A DNA stretch of 64,000 nt from Providencia rettgeri (GCF_041075285.1 NZ_CP163512.1:3472001-3536000), one strand, 5' to 3'; counted from the first letter of the stretch, positions 8,635 through 16,634 are shown. The notes: generated from the letters alone by a model not told the origin. Numbers and translations: made by a program.

Positions 8635-9452
8635 TAGTGAATCCCCGCTAAAACAGCAATAATTTCTTTAGCCGGCGTTCGCTTTCCATTACTAGCAATG
8701 GTGCGTGGTGCTTCTATCTCGTGGATAGTAAAACCGAGGTCAGCGTAAAGCGCCTTTGCTTCTGGTGAATTAGAAACGGTGATTGGATTGCCTTGGATAT
8801 CATTAATATCTTTTAGAGCTATTGCTAATGCTTCGTGGTCTGCATCAGTAAAGCTGGCGGTATGATATTGCGTGAAGCTATCACGCCCGCCCATATAGGG
8901 TGGATCACAATAAACACCATCACTGAAATCAACTAATGAAAGGGTGTCTTGCCATTCAAGATTTAAAATTTGAGTTTTAGTGAGATAGGCCTTATCACAG
9001 AAACTATCAATTTCACTTTTAGGAAAATAGGGAGCTTTGTATTGACCAAAGGGGACGTTGAATTTGCCTTGTTGGTTATAACGACATAACCCGTTGAAAC
9101 AATGTCTGTTTAAGTATAGAAATAAACTTGCTTGTCTTAGCCGTGATAATGCTTGTTTACTATCATTAAACTCTGATCTAGCAAGATAATAATCAGCGCT
9201 ATTATTCCTTCTAAAAAGTGGCAAAGCCTCTATTAACATACTCTCAGGTAAGATAGTGAGAGTTTCATATAAGTTAATTAAATCAGGGTTAGCATCAGCA
9301 ATTAAATACTGCTCATAGTCAGTATTCATCATCACAGCGCATGAGCCTGCGAACGGCTCGACTAAGCGTTTAGTTTTTGGTAAGTGTGGGCGTAATTGCT
9401 CCATGATACGAACTTTAGAACCGGCCCATTTAAGTATGGTTTTATTAGCCAC
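8634..9452 (-). CDS. dam: Phage DNA adenine methyltransferase (Dam family)
   Basis: Methylates adenine, probably at GATC, using S-adenosylmethionine; phages carry it to shield DNA or to tune replication. Visible motifs are the AdoMet-binding LKWAGSKVRIMEQLRPHLP at the N-terminus, VEPFAGSCAV, IADANPDLINLY and the catalytic DPPYMGG. I place the start at GTG 9452 (272 residues). Translation from there gives the family N-terminus (NKTILKWAG), GGAG lies eight bases upstream, and the GTG is one base after the stop of the zinc-finger gene. The longer frame to 9590 would run through that gene. Length is normal for Dam (about 270-280). Confidence 0.92.
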   Translation of the reverse strand: MANKTILKWAGSKVRIMEQLRPHLPKTKRLVEPFAGSCAVMMNTDYEQYLIADANPDLINLYETLTILPESMLIEALPLFRRNNSADYYLARSEFNDSKQALSRLRQASLFLYLNRHCFNGLCRYNQQGKFNVPFGQYKAPYFPKSEIDSFCDKAYLTKTQILNLEWQDTLSLVDFSDGVYCDPPYMGGRDSFTQYHTASFTDADHEALAIALKDINDIQGNPITVSNSPEAKALYADLGFTIHEIEAPRTIASNGKRTPAKEIIAVLAGIH

Positions 9453-9453
9453 T

Positions 9454-9675
9454 TCACACGCTCCGATAATGTTTACTTTTAAGCTCAAAAATCGTTTGGC
9501 AATCAATACAGCGTGTACAACCCTGTGATGCAATGCGGCGCGCTTCTGAAATAGGTTTACCGCAGTCTTCACATTCAAAAGCGGAAACATTGACTAGACG
9601 ATTAGTAATGGTTTTGATTTGTTGCTCACGCATGAGCATTTCGTGCTCGCTTGCGCGGTCAATTTCTTTAGACAT
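9454..9675 (-). CDS. TraR/DksA-type C4 zinc-finger protein
   Basis: 73 residues. The signature is a four-cysteine zinc finger, CEDCGKPISEARR followed by CTRCIDCQ, as in the C-terminal domain of DksA and TraR and in small early proteins of P2-like phages. The N-terminus is a short charged helix (SKEIDRASEHEMLMREQQIK). Such proteins can bind RNA polymerase through the secondary channel; that role is family knowledge, not shown here. Its end lies one base before the dam GTG and its start overlaps the preceding gene by eight bases. Confidence 0.9.
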   Translation of the reverse strand: MSKEIDRASEHEMLMREQQIKTITNRLVNVSAFECEDCGKPISEARRIASQGCTRCIDCQTIFELKSKHYRSV

Positions 9676-9928
9676 GATCCAGCTCCGCAGCTAGGTTTGA
9701 GTAATGCTCAGACTCACCAACTAATAACTGGTGAATTTGTTCATCGTTTAGTTTTTCGTTAATTAACTTGCACGCGATGGCTTCAAGGCGAGAGGAAAAT
9801 TTATCAAACATGACTTTTCTCTCATCCTCGCGAATAGCCTTAATACTGATTGCGACAACGGAATAATCATGTTCACCCGTTGCAGGATCAGCACCGATTA
9901 ATATTGGTTTTATTTCTTTATTTTTCAT
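9668..9928 (-). CDS. Small P2-like early protein, unknown
   Basis: 86 residues from ATG 9928, which has GAGGG seven bases upstream; a longer frame to 9979 has no such site. The N-terminal part (PILIGADPATGEHDYSVVA) resembles the short degron-like or RNase H-like opening seen in several phage small proteins. The C-terminal half is helical (LEAIACKLINEKLNDEQI) and faintly recalls the DUF2732 small proteins of P2-like phages. It overlaps the zinc-finger gene by eight bases. Real gene by context; function unknown. Confidence 0.72.
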   Translation of the reverse strand: MKNKEIKPILIGADPATGEHDYSVVAISIKAIREDERKVMFDKFSSRLEAIACKLINEKLNDEQIHQLLVGESEHYSNLAAELDHV

Positions 9929-9997
9929 TATCAAACCCTCAGATTTAGAATGTAGAAATCCCTGACGCGTTAACGTCATTAATTTTGTTTCTTTACC

Positions 9998-10429
9998 TTA
10001 AATAGGCATGGCGATATGTTTAGGGAATAGCGCCGTAAGTGCTTTAATTTGATTTATTGCTGAAATAATTGCTTGTTGTTCCTCTTTATTAAATTCATCG
10101 AAACCTAAATGATGTTGGTTGCTTTTTATTTCCGCTAAATAAAAAATCATATTTAGCATCCGTACATCACTTAATCTCAAGTACTCAATAAATCCGGCTA
10201 GCTCTCTATTATCTGGATTTTGTTTATCACAATGAAATACCGATGTTCTTAACTTTGCGGCTTGGTTTAACCCATTTACTCTATTTTCAAAGGTTGCCCC
10301 TTGATTTTGATAAAGCTTGATATTTGCTTGGTGCGCGATGATATCGGCTGGCCTTGCATCTTGCTTTACGTTATCTAGTAACTGGATTAACTGTTTAGTT
10401 TTCACTAATACAGCCACTGAATTACTCAT
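9998..10429 (-). CDS. P2-like early protein, possibly DUF5347 family
   Basis: 143 residues, predicted all-helical and soluble. The central text (GATFENRVNGLNQAAKLR, then FIEYLRLSDVRMLNMIFYLAEI) resembles the DUF5347 family found in prophages of Providencia, Proteus and Xenorhabdus; I give this from memory with limited confidence. It lies five bases after a small membrane-protein gene in the early operon. P2 gene B (helicase loader) sits in a similar place, but I see no direct similarity and do not claim that role. Confidence 0.72.
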   Translation of the reverse strand: MSNSVAVLVKTKQLIQLLDNVKQDARPADIIAHQANIKLYQNQGATFENRVNGLNQAAKLRTSVFHCDKQNPDNRELAGFIEYLRLSDVRMLNMIFYLAEIKSNQHHLGFDEFNKEEQQAIISAINQIKALTALFPKHIAMPI

Positions 10430-10434
10430 TGTTT

Positions 10435-10596
10435 TTATCTAATAGCAACTGAGAACAAGTACAATAAAAACAAAATACCAGCGACCAATAATATTTTATC
10501 CATCAAGGTTAATTGGCGTTTTTTATTTCGTTTGTGTTCATTAAATGATGAACTCGTTAATTTATGTTTGTGTTGCTGAAATTGTAATTGAGTCAT
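10435..10596 (-). CDS. Small phage membrane protein (53 aa)
   Basis: A 53-residue reading frame from ATG 10596. Its N-terminal half is polar and basic (QFQQHKHKL ... HKRNKKRQL), followed by a single hydrophobic helix (KILLVAGILFLLYLFSVAI). AGGAA lies six to seven bases before the ATG, and the stop is five bases before the next gene's ATG, so it fits the early operon precisely. Function unknown; the layout of a basic cytoplasmic tail plus one membrane helix suggests a small inner-membrane effector or an exclusion-type protein. Confidence 0.65.
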   Translation of the reverse strand: MTQLQFQQHKHKLTSSSFNEHKRNKKRQLTLMDKILLVAGILFLLYLFSVAIR

Positions 10597-10674
10597 TTTT
10601 TATTCCTATTTTCGCGTGTTCTAAATTACACTATGGTATCTTTTGCTTTAACCTAAAATATAAAGGACCAAGTA

Positions 10675-10962
10675 ATGTACGAAACACCTATTCAGCACAC
10701 TATCCGAAAAGAACTAGAACCTTTACTAGAGAAACTTAGTGATTTAACGTTTCAAGTTAACCTACAGCACCGACTGATAATTGCATTAATGAGCGAATTA
10801 CCAGATGGAGCATTAAAAGGTTTTACTCCTTTTGATATGGCTATAAGGGATTACATAAAACACTTCCCAGTAAACTCTGATCAACACTATGATGTGATTA
10901 CAACTATCAATCAATGCATTGAATTAGCTGAAAATTATAAGAATACATCTCCAGTTGAATGA
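10675..10962 (+). CDS. Small plus-strand phage protein inside the minus-strand early operon
   Basis: 95 residues, acidic and helical, no recognised domain (N-terminus YETPIQHTIRKELEPLLEKL; middle LPDGALKGFTPFDMAIRDY). ATG 10675 has AAAGGA seven bases upstream, and an AT-rich promoter-like stretch precedes it. It runs against the operon direction and its last 28 bases overlap the 3' end of the gene on the other strand. Composition and the ribosome binding site favour a real gene, perhaps a lysogenic-conversion (moron) gene expressed on its own. What it does cannot be told from sequence. Confidence 0.6.
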   Translation: MYETPIQHTIRKELEPLLEKLSDLTFQVNLQHRLIIALMSELPDGALKGFTPFDMAIRDYIKHFPVNSDQHYDVITTINQCIELAENYKNTSPVE

Positions 10963-11156
10963 TACTCACCCTCATTAAACTCCTCGCCATCGGATATATG
11001 TATCAAAACCTCTTTTAGGTCGGTGGCATTGTATTTCTTTCCATTTGATAAGATTAAACACATACAACCCAATGAAGCTACAGGATAGTTTGCTGTAATC
11101 ATTTGAGGGTTAACTAAGTGATTTTTCCCATTAGCTCTAAACATTAAGTATTTCAA
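10935..11156 (-). CDS. Small P2-like early protein with TTG start
   Basis: 73 residues. TTG 11156 has AGGAG with a six-base spacer and overlaps the previous stop (TTGA), whereas the first ATG is 12 bases further in and badly placed, so TTG is preferred. The protein is rich in beta-forming residues (YLMFRANGKNHLVNPQMI; MCLILSNGKKYNATDL) and has no recognised domain. Part of the early operon by overlap with the upstream gene. Confidence 0.65.
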   Translation of the reverse strand: MKYLMFRANGKNHLVNPQMITANYPVASLGCMCLILSNGKKYNATDLKEVLIHISDGEEFNEGEYHSTGDVFL

Positions 11157-11344
11157 TTTCTACTCCTAAGATAGAGCTTATTTATATAGAGTGCCGCATC
11201 ACTCATTGAATCAAATAAACCGAATGAATCATCATTTCGTTGGACATGATAGCGGGTTACTGGATTCATAGATTTAGCGGGCAATTTGATAATTAAAAAG
11301 CCACGATATTTAAAGCTGTGAGTTGAAATTTGTTCGACTTTCAT
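11153..11344 (-). CDS. Small P2-like early protein, unknown
   Basis: 63 residues with the text HSFKYRGFLIIKLP and YHVQRNDDSFGLFDSMSDA, a compact layout resembling small phage early proteins that bind other factors. It starts one base after the cox stop and overlaps the next gene at TTGA, which supports translation. No family assigned. Confidence 0.68.
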   Translation of the reverse strand: MKVEQISTHSFKYRGFLIIKLPAKSMNPVTRYHVQRNDDSFGLFDSMSDAALYINKLYLRSRN

Positions 11345-11345
11345 A

Positions 11346-11618
11346 TTACAACCCTACCCATAAAAGCCATGTTTTCCGTTGCTCTTCTGTACGGCTATAA
11401 AATGCCTCATCCATACCACGGTTAAACTCAGTAATGCTTACCCAAATTTCACCAGCACGGCTTTTTGGTTTCGCTGGATCACGAAATTCGATAATGGGTA
11501 ATTTTCCGTGTTTAGCCATTGTCTTGACCGCTTCATGATTTTTACCGATCAACTCCGCAAATTTTGCCAATGGCACTGCATTCACCGGATATTTGACATT
11601 GATTTGCTCTTTATTCAT
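11346..11618 (-). CDS. cox: P2-like Cox excisionase / lytic switch regulator
   Basis: Cox is the directionality factor for excision and the repressor of the lysogenic promoter in P2-like phages. Its 90 residues match P2 Cox (91). Recognisable segments are VPLAKFAELIGKNHEAVK and MAKHGKLPIIEF (winged-helix/HTH), SRAGEIWVSITEFNRGMDEA, and the C-terminus WLLWVGL, equivalent to P2's WLMWLGL. It is the first gene of the early operon and divergent from the C repressor across a 120-base operator region, exactly as in P2. Confidence 0.93.
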   Translation of the reverse strand: MNKEQINVKYPVNAVPLAKFAELIGKNHEAVKTMAKHGKLPIIEFRDPAKPKSRAGEIWVSITEFNRGMDEAFYSRTEEQRKTWLLWVGL

Positions 11619-11683
11619 TTGTTACCCTCGTTAGATCAAACCTTTTAAAACCTTTCATTTCGGGTTTTATGGGTTTTTGCGCG

Positions 11684-11737
11684 TCAATCGGTTCGTATAA
11701 AGAACCGATTGACTGAATACTAGTTCGTTAAAGGAAC
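11684..11737. promoter_or_regulatory. C-repressor operator pair in the cox-C switch region
   Basis: A perfect 11-bp inverted repeat (TCAATCGGTTC 11684-11694, GAACCGATTGA 11702-11712; 7-base spacer) is followed by a related shorter repeat (GTTC 11723-11726, GAAC 11734-11737; also 7-base spacer). The two centres are about 32 bases apart, three helical turns. Between divergent cox and C these are the expected repressor operators. Confidence 0.75.
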
Positions 11738-11738
11738 C

Positions 11739-12038
11739 ATGTCAATGGACATATCTCAAAAAATTAAAGCTGTGAGGCAAGCTGAAGGATATAGCCAATC
11801 TCAACTATCTGATTTAGTTGATATATCTATTAGTACCCTAAAGAAAATAGAGGCTGGCTATCAAGAACCCAGCGTTTCAACTCTGTCGAAAATAACCAAA
11901 CATCCTAAATTTGATAAGTATGCCTTATGGATAATTAGCGATAAAACACTCCCTGAAGCTGGTCAGATTGCACCAGCCCTCGCACACAATGGGCCAGAGA
12001 AAGAAACCTCACCCCACTCAGGAAAGAAAACTGGTTAG
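11739..12038 (+). CDS. C: P2-like immunity repressor C
   Basis: Maintains lysogeny by blocking the early promoter. The 99 residues equal P2 C in length. The HTH is at about residues 18-40 (SQSQLSDLVDISISTLKKI), and the C-terminal half carries the diagnostic ESGQ-type text (EAGQIAPALAHNG) and TSPHSGKKTG, nearly identical to P2 C. The first ATG (11739) aligns with the P2 start, although its AAGGA is only three bases away; ATG 11745 is the alternative. Cotranscribed with int. Confidence 0.95.
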   Translation: MSMDISQKIKAVRQAEGYSQSQLSDLVDISISTLKKIEAGYQEPSVSTLSKITKHPKFDKYALWIISDKTLPEAGQIAPALAHNGPEKETSPHSGKKTG

Positions 12039-12104
12039 ACGTTCTATATCTATATTCTGACTACTGCTGGTCACAGTCAGTCAGCTACATCGGAGGGCTT
12101 ACTT

Positions 12105-13082
12105 ATGGCAATTAAGAAGCTCAATGATGGTCGATACGAAGTGGACATACGCCCCAATGGAAAAGGTGGTACACGATTAAGACGGATTTTTGATCGTAAA
12201 GTGGAAGCTGTTACTTTTGAAAAATATGTCATTGCAAATGCAAAAAAATTCTCTGGTGACGTAGAGCAGGCAGGAAAAGTAAGACTGATAGAATTACTTG
12301 ATAGGTGGTGGCTATACCACGGTCAAACCTTAAAAAATGGTGTTATCGAAAAAAGGCATTTACTCAAAACAGTAAAAGCCCTCGGCAATCCAACGATGAA
12401 CCAGTTAGATAAACATGCACTTCTTGAACATCGTAGCTCAAGACTAATTGACGGTATTAGTCCAGCAACAATTAACAGAGATTTGTATCGCTTATCTGGG
12501 ATGTTAACAGCCCTTGAAAAGCTAGAATTATTCAAGAGCAAAAACCCGTTAAAGGGTTTACCACCACTTAAAGAAAAGCAGCCCGAGCTAACTTTTTTAA
12601 GTGATCGTGAAATAGAAACATTACTTAGCTCTGTGTCTGGTGATTACAAGCTTATCGCCCTACTTTGTTTAAGCACCGGCGCAAGGTGGAGCGAAGCTGA
12701 AACATTGCATAGTGAGCAAGTCCAAAATGGGCGAGTTACGTTCTTACAGACGAAGAATGGCAAGAAAAGGGTTATCCCTATTTCTGACGAATTGGTAAGC
12801 CAAATCAAAACCAAGAAATCAGGAAAATTATTTAAAGTGGATTACAACACATTTAGAGAAAAGCTAAAGGAAATAAAGCCTGATTTGCCGCGCGGACAAG
12901 CAACACACGTCTTACGACATACGTTTGCTAGCCACTTTGTAATGAATGGGGGAAATATTGTTGCACTAAAAGAAATATTAGGACACGCGAGCATTAACCA
13001 GACAATGGCCTATGCTCATTTAGCACCTGATTATTTGCAGTTAGCAATAAAACTTAATCCACTAAATGGCTTGAAAATTTAA
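12105..13082 (+). CDS. int: P2-like tyrosine integrase
   Basis: Site-specific recombinase that inserts and (with Cox) excises the prophage. Length is 325 residues (P2 Int 337). Catalytic residues are in place: Arg in STGARWSEAETL, the H-x-x-R box HVLRHTFASHF, then LGHASINQTMAYAHL with the histidine and the nucleophile tyrosine. The N-terminal arm-binding domain is GRYEVDIRPNGKGGTRLRR. GGAGGG lies about nine bases before the ATG. It lies directly beside the probable attachment site, as in P2. Confidence 0.95.
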   Translation: MAIKKLNDGRYEVDIRPNGKGGTRLRRIFDRKVEAVTFEKYVIANAKKFSGDVEQAGKVRLIELLDRWWLYHGQTLKNGVIEKRHLLKTVKALGNPTMNQLDKHALLEHRSSRLIDGISPATINRDLYRLSGMLTALEKLELFKSKNPLKGLPPLKEKQPELTFLSDREIETLLSSVSGDYKLIALLCLSTGARWSEAETLHSEQVQNGRVTFLQTKNGKKRVIPISDELVSQIKTKKSGKLFKVDYNTFREKLKEIKPDLPRGQATHVLRHTFASHFVMNGGNIVALKEILGHASINQTMAYAHLAPDYLQLAIKLNPLNGLKI

Positions 13083-13100
13083 TTATATTGAGGTGGGCGA

Positions 13101-13119
13101 CCGTCCACTTTCCGTCCAC
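13101..13119 (-). other. Possible integrase arm-binding repeats
   Basis: CCGTCCAC occurs twice (13101-13108, 13112-13119), reading GTGGACGG on the minus strand, similar to the TGTGGACA arm consensus I recall for P2 Int. The two copies are 11 bases apart, between int and the core site. An inverted GAGGTGG / CCACCTC around them could alternatively be the int terminator. Confidence 0.4.
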
Positions 13120-13202
13120 CTCTGCGAGCTTTGATGAACTTTCATAGCCTTTTAAAAATTGATAAGTTGCTGTTTTTAAAGGATTGAGAATATAACTTAT
13201 TG

Positions 13203-13226
13203 AAAAAAAAGCCCCTAACAGGGGCT
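13203..13226 (-). terminator. cpxP terminator overlapping the probable prophage att core
   Basis: On the minus strand AGCCCC-TGTTA-GGGGCT is followed by eight T residues, a strong terminator for cpxP. On the plus strand the same bases (a run of A, AGCCCC, five bases, GGGG) resemble the P2 attB core (A-run, AAGCCC, six bases, GGG), known at the cpxP-fieF junction of E. coli. I therefore place the right attachment site here; the left copy is outside the window. Confidence 0.75.
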
Positions 13227-13356
13227 ATAAAAGACAGGGATGGTGTCTATGGCAAGGAAAAACTTCATTAATTGCTACTTCACTACTTACTTCAACATTA
13301 AGGGTCTAAAACTAACTTGCTTACTTAACAACAACTTCAGGTACTCTCAATCTGAT

Positions 13357-13929
13357 TTATTGGAACTGCATCGCTTGATATTCCGCCATTTTGTGTTGGT
13401 GGATCTGCTCAAGCTGGCTTTTCTGCTCTGGCGTTAATAACTGGTATAATTCATGGTGAATACGTGCCATTTCAACGCGTTGTTCCAACTCTCTTTGCAT
13501 TCTTTTTTCAAGTTGCTGGCGAACCGCTTGATCATCAAAGCGATCCGCGATAATTAATTTATGTAACGCTTCACGTTCCTGCATTAATGCCGTGTTATCA
13601 GCATGATAGTGGCGCTGTGTTGCCATCAAATCACGAAGTTGTTGGCGCTGTTTCTCATTTAATGTGATGCCATTAAACATAAACGTACTGGCGCGTTCTT
13701 CGCTACTAAACATCTCATGTGCTTGGAATGGCACCACGACTTGATGGGCTGTCGAGGATGCTTGTTCAGGTTGCATCTGCAACATCAGCGGTGCTGGGCT
13801 TTCATTCACAGAGGTTGGCGCAACCTCTGCAAAAGCAATTGCAGGTCCGAACACAAATGCAGAAGCAAAAACTAACATTGCGGTTTTATGTACTGTATTA
13901 TGTACTTTGCTATGTGTTGTTCTTCGCAT
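13357..13929 (-). CDS. cpxP: CpxP, periplasmic inhibitor of the Cpx envelope stress response
   Basis: Periplasmic chaperone-like protein that binds the CpxA sensor domain and damps signalling, and helps deliver misfolded pili to DegP. From ATG 13929 it has 190 residues; AAGG is six bases upstream, and the longer frame to 13974 lacks a site. A signal peptide (FASAFVFGPAIAFA) is followed by a helical domain with LTxxQ-type motifs (LNEKQRQQLRDLM and LTPEQKSQL) and conserved MQRELEQRVEMARI. Divergent from cpxR, with a CpxR box between them, so it is induced by CpxR. Confidence 0.93.
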   Translation of the reverse strand: MRRTTHSKVHNTVHKTAMLVFASAFVFGPAIAFAEVAPTSVNESPAPLMLQMQPEQASSTAHQVVVPFQAHEMFSSEERASTFMFNGITLNEKQRQQLRDLMATQRHYHADNTALMQEREALHKLIIADRFDDQAVRQQLEKRMQRELEQRVEMARIHHELYQLLTPEQKSQLEQIHQHKMAEYQAMQFQ

Positions 13930-14010
13930 TTGACACCTTGTCTCCGAACTGTGCTCGTGATTCAATGTGAACAAATATACACCTGTGGCTGCAAACTAGC
14001 GTCAGAGCAT

Positions 14011-14025
14011 GTAAAAGAACGTAAA
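14011..14025. promoter_or_regulatory. CpxR box between cpxP and cpxR
   Basis: GTAAA-AGAAC-GTAAA matches the CpxR consensus GTAAA-N5-GTAAA without a mismatch. It lies about 80 bases from cpxP and 55 from cpxR, able to serve both divergent units. Confidence 0.9.
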
Positions 14026-14079
14026 GTCATGGAAACGCACAGATTGTTATCGTATTTTGGCAGTTGGAGGACTTAAAAA

Positions 14080-14778
14080 ATGCACAAAATCCTATTAGTT
14101 GATGACGACCGTGAACTCACGTCGCTGTTAAAAGAACTGCTGGAAATGGAAGGTTTCAATGTTGTCATCGCCTATGATGGTGAACAGGCATTGCAACAAA
14201 TCGACTCGTCCATTGATCTGCTTTTACTCGATGTCATGATGCCGAAAAAAAATGGTATCGAGACACTCAAAGAATTACGCCAAATTCATCAAACGCCAGT
14301 CATTATGTTAACCGCTCGCGGCAGTGAACTGGATAAAGTGCTGGGCTTAGAGTTAGGTGCCGACGACTACCTGCCAAAACCATTCAACGATCGCGAACTT
14401 GTGGCGCGTATTCGTGCATTACTGCGTCGCTCAAACTGGAGTGAGCAAACGCAAGGGGATAACGGCAACACCCCTGTATTGCAAGTCGATAAATTGCAAC
14501 TCAACCCAGGTCGTCAAGAGGCCAGTTTTAATAATGAAATCTTGGACTTAACCGGTACTGAATTCACCTTATTATATCTATTAGCACAGCATTTAGGCCA
14601 AGTAGTTTCACGGGAACACCTTAGCCAAGAAGTACTGGGCAAGCGTCTAACGCCGTTTGACCGTGCTATTGATATGCATATTTCGAATTTACGCCGCAAA
14701 CTGCCAGAACGCACCGATGGTCAACCCTGGTTTAAAACCTTACGTGGCCGCGGATATTTAATGGTTTCTGCCACATGA
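14080..14778 (+). CDS. cpxR: CpxR response regulator
   Basis: OmpR-family regulator of envelope stress genes. 232 residues as in E. coli. The receiver domain has the acidic pocket DDD at 8-10 and the phosphoacceptor D51 in LLLLDVMMPKKNG. The C-terminal winged helix includes EFTLLYLLAQHLGQVVSREHL and the DNA-contact segment RAIDMHISNLRRKL. GGAGG is eight to nine bases before the ATG. It overlaps cpxA by four bases (ATGA). Confidence 0.97.
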   Translation: MHKILLVDDDRELTSLLKELLEMEGFNVVIAYDGEQALQQIDSSIDLLLLDVMMPKKNGIETLKELRQIHQTPVIMLTARGSELDKVLGLELGADDYLPKPFNDRELVARIRALLRRSNWSEQTQGDNGNTPVLQVDKLQLNPGRQEASFNNEILDLTGTEFTLLYLLAQHLGQVVSREHLSQEVLGKRLTPFDRAIDMHISNLRRKLPERTDGQPWFKTLRGRGYLMVSAT

Positions 14779-16145
14779 TCAACAGCTTAACCGCACGGAT
14801 CTTTGCGATTTTCTGGTTCACCCTCGCACTCGTGCTAATGCTAGTGCTGATGGTGCCTAAGCTCGACTCTCGGCAGATCACGGTTCTGATGGAAAGTGAG
14901 CAACGCCAAGGGGAGATGCTTGAGCAACATATTGAAGCCGAACTTGCACAAGCGCCAATGAATGACCTACTTTGGTGGCGTCGCATTTCGAACGCCATCA
15001 AAAAATGGGCACCGCCGGGCCAGCGGCTGATCATCGTCACCAGTGAAGGTCGTGTTATTGGTGCGATGCCAAGTGAAATGCAGGTGATCCGTAACTTTAT
15101 TGGTCAATCCGATAACGCTGATCACCCTAAAAAGAAAAAATATGGTCGTGCTGAAATTCTTGGGCCATTCTCTATTCGTGATGGTGAAGATCACTATCAA
15201 CTCTATTTAGTGCGCCCAGCCAGCAGCCCACAATCTGACTTTATTAACTTGTTGTTCGATAGGCCATTCTTGCTGTTAATTGCGACCATGTTAATCAGTG
15301 CCCCACTGTTATTATGGTTATCTTGGAGCTTAGCGCGGCCAGCACGAAAACTCAAAATGGCAGCGGACGATGTGGCTAAAGGGAATCTGCGACCGCACCC
15401 AGAACTGGAAGCGGGTCCCCAAGAATTCCTGTCGGCGGGGAACAGTTTCAACCAGATGATCAGCGCACTGGATGGTATGGTCAGTGCACAACAGCGCTTA
15501 ATCTCTGATATCTCACATGAATTACGTACCCCGCTTACTCGCTTACAATTGGCAACCGCCCTATTACGCCGTCGCCATGGTGAAAGCAAGGAACTGGAAC
15601 GCATCGAAACCGAAACACATCGTTTAGATAGCATGATCAATGATTTACTGGTGCTCTCCCGTAGCCAGCACAAAAATGAGATCCTGCGTGAAAATATCAA
15701 AGCCGATGAACTTTGGGGGGATATTTTAGATGATGCCAGCTTTGAAGCTGAGCAGATGAATAAAACCCTCGATATCACATCAAACCCAGGCCCTTGGCCG
15801 TTGTATTGTAACCCTTCGGCGATCGGTAGTGCGTTTGAAAATATCGTGCGTAATGCGTTGCGTTATTCGCACACACATATTGCCGTTGATTTTAAAGAAG
15901 AAAACAACGGCATTTTGATCACGGTAGATGATGATGGCCCAGGTGTCAGCCCTGCTGATCGCGAGCATATCTTCCGCCCATTCTACCGTACAGATGAAGC
16001 GCGAGATCGTGAAACTGGCGGCACAGGGTTAGGCTTAGCCATCGTTGAAACTGCGATAACACAGCATAAAGGCTGGGTTAAAGCCGATGATAGCCCTCTC
16101 GGTGGGTTAAGGTTACAAATCTGGCTACCTGAACACGGCCGCTAA
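14775..16145 (+). CDS. cpxA: CpxA envelope-stress sensor histidine kinase
   Basis: Inner-membrane kinase/phosphatase that senses misfolded envelope proteins and phosphorylates CpxR. 456 residues. Two membrane segments (about 8-28 and 165-185) flank the periplasmic sensor, followed by HAMP. The H-box SDISHELRTPLTRL places the histidine at 248, the E. coli position. N-box NIVRNALRYS, G1 DDDGPG and G2 TGGTGLGLAIV are intact. Start overlaps cpxR. Confidence 0.97.
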   Translation: MINSLTARIFAIFWFTLALVLMLVLMVPKLDSRQITVLMESEQRQGEMLEQHIEAELAQAPMNDLLWWRRISNAIKKWAPPGQRLIIVTSEGRVIGAMPSEMQVIRNFIGQSDNADHPKKKKYGRAEILGPFSIRDGEDHYQLYLVRPASSPQSDFINLLFDRPFLLLIATMLISAPLLLWLSWSLARPARKLKMAADDVAKGNLRPHPELEAGPQEFLSAGNSFNQMISALDGMVSAQQRLISDISHELRTPLTRLQLATALLRRRHGESKELERIETETHRLDSMINDLLVLSRSQHKNEILRENIKADELWGDILDDASFEAEQMNKTLDITSNPGPWPLYCNPSAIGSAFENIVRNALRYSHTHIAVDFKEENNGILITVDDDGPGVSPADREHIFRPFYRTDEARDRETGGTGLGLAIVETAITQHKGWVKADDSPLGGLRLQIWLPEHGR

Positions 16146-16171
16146 CCACCTTCAACATTTCGATTCAAAAT

Positions 16172-16202
16172 AGCCTTCTAGTTTCATATAGAAGGCTTTT
16201 TT
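16172..16202 (+). terminator. Terminator after cpxA
   Basis: AGCCTTCT (16172-16179) pairs with AGAAGGCT (16190-16197) across a 10-base loop, followed by TTTTT. Confidence 0.85.
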
Positions 16203-16634
16203 CTATCTATGCATTAAATAGCAAGATATGAAGCTAATAGAGAATATTCTTATATTGCCTATTCAGTGAAATAGCCCCTAAACCGCTTAGCCAAACATTA
16301 TTCTTTTTATTATAAAAAAACCCCATCAAATAAAATGAACAAACTATTAAAGCAAGATAATTAACATATAAAACCAAGCAGGATAACATCACTATATATC
16401 TTAATAAGTTACCTACCCCTATGCCGAATGTATTAATCTGATATTCTATTTTACTTAATTTAATTGTGATGATTGCTACTGCTCATAAAAGAATTGATGG
16501 CGACGGTTTAGCTTTCACATACTGATAATAAAACAAAATATCACTACATTTTATATTGGTTTAATTTTTAAAAACTGATTTATCTTTATTAACCTGTTCA
16601 ATATTGGCGAACTCAACTTCAAACGGATTTATCA
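16203..16634. other. AT-rich intergenic stretch before wzi
   Basis: About 430 bases with no coding potential that I can support. It presumably holds the wzi promoter and regulatory DNA; no clear consensus box was found. Confidence 0.5.

Noticed and set aside
9453..9590. N-terminal extension of the phage Dam
   Set aside because: It lies over the zinc-finger gene in another frame; the GTG at 9452 gives the family N-terminus and a good ribosome site.
10545..10739. 64-aa plus-strand frame overlapping the 53-aa membrane gene and the 95-aa gene
   Set aside because: No ribosome site; overlaps two better-supported genes on both sides.
13240..13437. 65-aa plus-strand frame between the att site and cpxP
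   Set aside because: Antisense to the cpxP 3' end and no ribosome site.
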